Below the pieces are notes generated by a model. It was not told the DNA's origin. It made no database searches and saw nothing but the letters and a program-made list of their open reading frames with translations. Shown in pieces: positions 59,573-64,000 of a DNA stretch of 64,000 bases (the first letter of the stretch is position 1; each line of letters starts with the position of its first letter). The translations under genes were made by a program, and so were the position numbers. Source of the DNA: Akebia trifoliata (lineage: Eukaryota; Streptophyta; Magnoliopsida; Ranunculales; Lardizabalaceae). The stretch is from assembly GCA_017979445.1 (NCBI GenBank), contig CM030711.1, positions 10,385,221 through 10,449,220 of the forward strand. Direction: 5' to 3'.

Positions 59573-59820
59573 CACTACAGTAAAATAGGGCTATAGCGAC
59601 GGCCTCGACCATCGCTATAGGTACGAAATACCGTCGCAATAGCATCTAGCGACAGCCAGGGAGACCGTCGATAGTCGTCGTTAGATACAAGACTTGTAGC
59701 GACGGCCGCTATTGGCCGTCGCTATAGGGTAGCCTTTTAAAAAAAAATAAAATTTATTCTTCAGCTTCAGCTACGGTTTTGGCTTTGGCTGTTGCTATAA
59801 AAGCTTTTGAAAAGAAAATT
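59573..59820 (+). mobile_element. CACTA (En/Spm) transposon end, fragment
   Basis: CACTACAGTAAAAT at 59573 is a typical CACTA terminal repeat, followed by subterminal copies of 'tagcgacggcc' or its complement (59594, 59628, 59650, 59700, 59722). A matching right end (...CTGTAGTG) was not found in the window, so this is one end only. The right limit is approximate. Confidence 0.8.
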
Positions 59821-59997
59821 TTAATTTTACACCAGTCCCCTCATGTATTGCTGAATATTGGAGATACCCCTATATTTTGAAATTGATGAGCTACCCCAAC
59901 TATCAATATGAAAAGACCTAAATGCCCTCTCTTTTAGATCTCATTGTGAGACTATTACACAGACTGATACAAATTCTCAGAGAGTCCAACTCACACA

Positions 59998-60155
59998 CAT
60001 AATAAAATGGTCACCGGAATCCAACTCACGCACAGGCACGCGCACACACACATACACTCCAACTCACACACACACAAGTGTGCACACATACACACACGCG
60101 CACACACACACGCGCACAAAGATACACACACGAGCACACACACACATATAAAGGT
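59998..60155. repeat. compound (CA)n microsatellite
   Basis: About 150 bases dominated by CA with interspersed CG, TA and TG steps. The overlapping His/Thr-rich ORF is a by-product of the repeat. Confidence 0.95.
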
Positions 60156-60310
60156 TGAAGAAAGGAGAAGCCGTCATCCACATCTTCATCACCCTGGAAA
60201 GCTTAAAACAAGCATCAATCAGAATAAAACTCCAGAGGATACAGTATAAAATGCTCTAAGAAACGTAAGAAGAATGTAAAATATCATTTATCAATGAATT
60301 AAGCACTCAC

Positions 60311-60456
60311 ATTACTCAAGTTCGCTTCCATCTCAAGATACTGAAGTCCCTTTTGTACAAATGTAATAAGAGCACCAAGGGGGACTAAATTACCATCAAT
60401 TGGACATTTAGTGATCCCTGCCTCATATCCGAAAGCAAATGCTGAATGCGTGAAAC
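60311..60456 (-). pseudogene. HOS15: single exon of HOS15/TBL1-type WD40 protein (LisH region)
   Basis: HOS15 is a chromatin co-repressor subunit and CUL4 adaptor with an N-terminal LisH domain and C-terminal WD40 repeats. The exon has an acceptor (TTTCTCAG at its upstream side) and donor (GTGAGT), and reads FTHSAFAFGYEAGI, then PIDGNLVPLGALITFVQKG and LQYLEMEANLSN, the LisH and following segment. No neighbouring exons or WD40 repeats lie in this window: the next pieces belong to other genes. So it is a captured or left-over fragment. Confidence 0.78.
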
Positions 60457-60786
60457 CTGAGAAAGAGCATCTTAGAAACCCACCTAAACAATTTGTGACA
60501 CATGGAATAAAAGAAGAATCATGCTAATAATCTGAAGAAAAAAAAAAGGATCTAGAACAATGCAAGAGTTTTCAGATCATCCAATCTTCCCTTGTTCTTA
60601 AATCATATAAGAAGGTCAAACATTTTATATGAGAAGGTCAAATTGTACTTGCAACCCATAGTTCCAAGCAAAGATATTTTTTTCCCTGATTGAACATTGA
60701 GTGTATAGCTGCAATTCCAAACTCATGCACCAAAATAGAAGAAAACAACAAAAGGGTCAAAACTAACAGAGATATTGTGGTAATTA

Positions 60787-60975
60787 ATGGCGGACAGTTC
60801 TAGCATTGCTGATCAAAACAGTGCTATAGCTGCTCTATATGAAGCACTTGAGAGGGATCCCTTTGTTCTTGATAAAATAGATAAAGATCCATTTATGGAG
60901 ACTCCTTTACATACTGCCGTGAGAGTTGGACAAATGCATTTTGCAATCAAGATTATGGTCTTGAAGCCTTCATGA
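60787..60975 (+). pseudogene. N-terminal fragment of a BDA1-type ankyrin-repeat protein
   Basis: The 62-codon frame begins MADSSSIADQ and shows the start of a plant ankyrin protein: LYEALERDPFVLDKID, then ETPLHTAVRVGQMHFAIKIM and LKPS. It stops just where the usual 'FARKLN' and following repeats should come. The transmembrane half is missing. The opposite strand from the HOS15 piece argues against one host gene. Confidence 0.75.
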
Positions 60976-61084
60976 TGTTAATGCAACTCTTTGAGTTATA
61001 ACACTGACTTGCTCACTTGAGTCTAGTGAATTACAACTCTTTGAGTTATTACAAAATATGTTTTTCAATTTTCATACCTTAAAT

Positions 61085-61246
61085 AGATGGAGATGCTGCT
61101 GCTACTTCAGGCTTAGTGCTTGATTTAGCAAAATTGGATTCTGTTGATGGAGGAGTATAGATACGTGCTTTCTTCAGAATTTCTACAACAACCCAACGTT
61201 AACGTTTGCTTGATGGCCTTGAAAAATCCAATTTAACCTGAAACAT
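61085..61246 (-). pseudogene. unidentified exon-like fragment
   Basis: On the minus strand an acceptor-like TTTCAG at about 61241 precedes a frame reading VKLDFSRPSSKR, a stop, then WVVVEILKKARIYTPPSTE and an Ala/Ser-rich end. Its composition looks coding, but the family was not recognised. It may be a further captured exon. Confidence 0.35.
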
Positions 61247-61800
61247 AAATTCCACAAATCAATCCAATTCAATTTCACTTCTTTGTAAAGTATGTACAAA
61301 AATCAATCAATCTTAATACTGTTGTGTGGCATTTGGGATCACCAGCCACAATAGAAGAAATTCTTTTTGAAGAAGTATTTTAGGTCCATCAACACTAATT
61401 TGAGGTTTTGACAATGGTACTAGGCTAAGTCCAATTGATATGTCAATTATATGCATTGTATCAACTCAATCATTCAGAAATATAAATAAGCCTTGTCATG
61501 AAAATGTTTCAAACATAGAACCCAATCCTCTAAAAGAGAAATATTTAGTCTAAGACACACACCTTGACAAGAGGTAGAGATACAAGTCACTTGCTCTGGA
61601 ACACAATTGAATACAGGATGAGTAACAAAATAACAGTCAGTAGCTATTTACAAATTTAACCTCACTATTACTATGCACTCCTCTAAATAATGGAATGAGC
61701 CGAAATAATAATAATTTAGTCTCATCATCTGACCAGTACTCCCTATCCCCTATTCAACTCTACATTCTTGCTCCACAATTCACTTCTTCTCAACATCAGG

Positions 61801-61842
61801 ATGACAAAAGTCACATTCCCAATGGCTTTGCTATTTCTTAGC
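61801..61842 (+). other. possible signal-peptide exon
   Basis: ATG at 61801 opens MTKVTFPMALLFLSL, a short basic start plus hydrophobic core, followed at 61843 by GTTAGT, a good donor site. The preceding 50 bases are pyrimidine-rich like a plant 5' leader. No downstream exon on the plus strand was recognised. Confidence 0.3.
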
Positions 61843-62289
61843 TTGGTTAGTACTCTTTCTTCAACCTATCATGATAAATTTATATGTGCTTGACAGATCT
61901 GTTATATTATAACAATCATTTTATCAAAAGATAGATAACAATCATTTCGTCAAAAGATAGAAGCAGAGCATGTATCTTACAGACACCTATTTGCAACTAA
62001 ATAGCACTTGAATGCTACAGTATTTCCAATAGGTACCCTAAACTGATTTTAAGCTTTCACTATGGCTGACAGTTTGGTTAATAATGGCTTGAAGCACAGA
62101 TCTTCTGTACCTCTGCTCCTTGAAGATAAGATCTTAGGCATGTGGATTCTTTTTGGTTTCACATATTCAAAGAATCAGACCTTCAAGAGGGAAATAATAA
62201 TAATAATAATAAAAGGAATAAGAAGAAGGGTTCCATGATGGAAAGAGATCAAACTGCTAGAAAGTAGTAAGCTGAAAAGCCTACAAGCA

Positions 62290-63621
62290 CTAGTAGCAAA
62301 TGTAGGCCGTGGGATCTCTCTGCCCTATCCCGACTCCATTAATGAGGATTGCTGAATTAAATGGGACTCCTCTCAATAGTAGTGTGTTCCCAGAATAGTA
62401 TTCCTCAGTACTGAAACTGATGCGCCCCAAAAGATTAGTCTCTTCTCCCTTGGGTACATTGTATTTTCCAAAATCCAAGTGAGCAACTTTGTTTTTCCCT
62501 AAAATTGCCTTGGGTTTCTATCAAAGAGTCAACCATGCAAGTTACAATCAGTGTACACATGAATGACATGAAGAAAGAAATTAAGATTGATTGCATAAGA
62601 ATTGAAATGGACTGACCAGCCAATCCCATATGCCTGTGTGAGCAAATTGCTTTGGGATTACGACGTCTCCGATGGACAAAGAACTGTTGGCATTACCAGC
62701 GATACCAAAATGGACGATCCCCGAGATATCAAATAGATCCAACATTTGTTGCGTCGCTGTTGCAGCATTCCGTTGGCCAATACACCAATTAGCTTAATTC
62801 TTCAATTTTGTTAGATTCATGCAGTGTCATTGTGAATTTTGAACTACTTCTGATCATCAAGAAGTTGGGCCATTGATTTAATAGTGTGTATCAATAAAAT
62901 GGGCAGTCACCAACTTTTTTTTTTATTGTTTATAACATGCTAATGATTAATGAATTTATGTATAAAACACCAAAAAAAGGAATATAGACACACCAATTAA
63001 ATTTTCTTTCTTCCCCTGTTTCTTTATCCCTCTCTATGTCCATCCATCTCTCTCACAGCCTCTCCCCTCCTTTGTTTTTTGCTCTTTCGTTTTGATTAGT
63101 TGCATAGAAATAATGTGGCTGAGAGATAAAGAATAGCATGCCAAGATTGGAAAAATAAATAAATTATTCCCACAATTTGATATACATTTAATTATATGAT
63201 CGTTGCCTCAAAATAAAAGTTTGGTGTGGAAATATAAATTCTTTAATTTTAAAATTTTAATCTGTTACGGTATCCATACTACATGTAATATGATTTCAAG
63301 CACATGGGCATGTTCTCAGGCAAGCTTATATGGACATTCAATATATACAAATGAAGACTAGGGATATATTTGTTTACCATTCCAACCCCACACCTCACAT
63401 AGATAACTCTCTTGTCATGGATCTTCCCCACTTGGAATCGTCGACCTGTTACATCCCCACACTATCCTCATTGACCAACCAAGATAAAAGTTCTTCAAAA
63501 CAAATATGAGAAATATATAGAAATGGAAAGCAAATTAAACTAACCGGATAGATTGACAAATGGATGCTTTGGGTGAGGATCAAAGGCACCCGTAGCAAAG
63601 AATGCCTTCTCTCTCTTCATT
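62290..63621 (-). pseudogene. bark-storage-type nucleoside phosphorylase, 5'-truncated fragment
   Basis: PNP/UDP phosphorylase-family proteins cleave nucleosides; the plant secreted branch includes vegetative and bark storage proteins. Exon pieces on the minus strand: 63621-63545 (AFFATGAFDPHPKHPFVNLS), 63445-63378 (GRRFQVGKIHDKRVIYVRCGVGMV), 62769-62617 (NAATATQQM, GIVHFGIAGNANSSLSIGD, HTGIWDWL) and 62486-62290 (VAHLDFGKYNVPKG, LLGRISFSTEEYYS). Donors at 63544, 63377 and 62616 are intact, but the acceptor before 62769 reads GG instead of AG. The signal peptide and first part are absent, and the C-terminal half stops early. It adjoins a mitochondrial-carrier fragment without spacer. Confidence 0.8.
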
Positions 63622-63975
63622 GAGAATTATACCGTATCACTGGTCCTTGTACTTGAAGCCTTGTCTTGATGACATCTAATGGCGTGGTGAGATATGCACT
63701 AAAACCTGCAGGAATCAGTTGATTTGTGAACTGCTGCTTCATGCAAGAACTTCATATAGTATACATTGTAAGATGCTGAGGCAAGTACTAGCTATATCCC
63801 AAAAGATTTAGAGATGTATGCTTCTGGGACAAAATTAACAAAGATGACCCTTACCACCAGCTAGGCCTCCTAAAAGCAATCCCTCAAAAGAACTACTAAC
63901 ATGATAGTCTGAATCGGGCAGCCATCTTCGCCTCCCATACTCGGTCAGTTCCTTTAGTGCTTCATAAAATGTAAC
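63622..63975 (-). pseudogene. mitochondrial carrier (mitoferrin-like/MFL-type) fragment, two exons
   Basis: Mitochondrial carrier family proteins move metabolites across organelle membranes. The exon at 63975-63855 reads VTFYEALKELTEYGRRRW, then SSSFEGLLLGGLAGG. The exon at 63705-~63625 reads FSAYLTTPLDVIKTRLQVQG, the carrier signature Px[DE]xxKTRLQ, then VIRYN and a stop. GT-AG borders (63976/63854 and 63706) are good and join in phase at Gly. The next expected part (GWLDA...) is missing, and phosphorylase-like sequence begins instead. The gene's earlier exons would lie right of the window, so only the 3' truncation is certain. Confidence 0.82.
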
Positions 63976-64000
63976 CTGCATATGGCAATAGCAGTGTCAA

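Noticed and set aside
60007..60249. His/Thr-rich 80-residue ORF
   Set aside because: It is the translation of a CA microsatellite.

Overview
The window is nuclear DNA from a flowering plant, probably a dicot. The evidence is AT-rich sequence, genes with GT-AG introns, plant-type Ty3 and Ty1/Copia retroelements, hAT, PIF/Harbinger, Mutator-like (MULE) and CACTA transposons, and plant protein families (soluble epoxide hydrolase, FAR1, HOS15, bark-storage-type nucleoside phosphorylase). Species cannot be named. Most of the window is nested and decayed transposable elements. The only host gene that can be read end to end is a four-exon epoxide hydrolase on the minus strand (53815 down to 45378).

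Layout. 1-8731: minus-strand gag-only LTR element (LTR 7148-8731, primer site, long repeat-bearing leader, gag with one stop, repeat-rich 3' part running off the left edge). 8732-10081: piece of another LTR. 10465-15160: FAR1-like relic fused to a 5'-truncated Copia element. 15161-20250: gene-free, with a trimer of tRNA-like units and a 493-bp tandem duplication. 20700-26940: hAT transposase split by a ~4.2 kb LTR that itself carries a 577-bp solo LTR with a perfect target duplication. 27695-33680: a copy of an epoxide-hydrolase upstream segment, palindromes, another long LTR, and minisatellites. 33683-39775: a whole PIF/Harbinger element with both genes decayed. 40985-42700: a Ty3 gag relic. 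43028-45014: an epoxide-hydrolase start relic, the second copy of the upstream segment, and two MULE-type miniature elements.

45378-53815 is the epoxide hydrolase gene. Its introns 2 and 3 are crowded with foldback MITEs and a 3-kb non-autonomous LTR element that appears to have captured a MurJ/MviN-like host exon. 57636-59572 is a MULE transposase pseudogene broken by a 232-bp hAT-type element in its zinc finger and by a CACTA end. 60311-64000 is a mosaic of fragments of at least four unrelated host genes on both strands (HOS15 LisH exon, ankyrin, nucleoside phosphorylase, mitochondrial carrier), with introns retained. This pattern is expected of DNA-level gene capture (Helitron or Pack-type) or a rearranged pseudogene cluster.

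The most informative structures are the nested insertions with readable target-site duplications, which let the order of events be worked out from this sequence alone.
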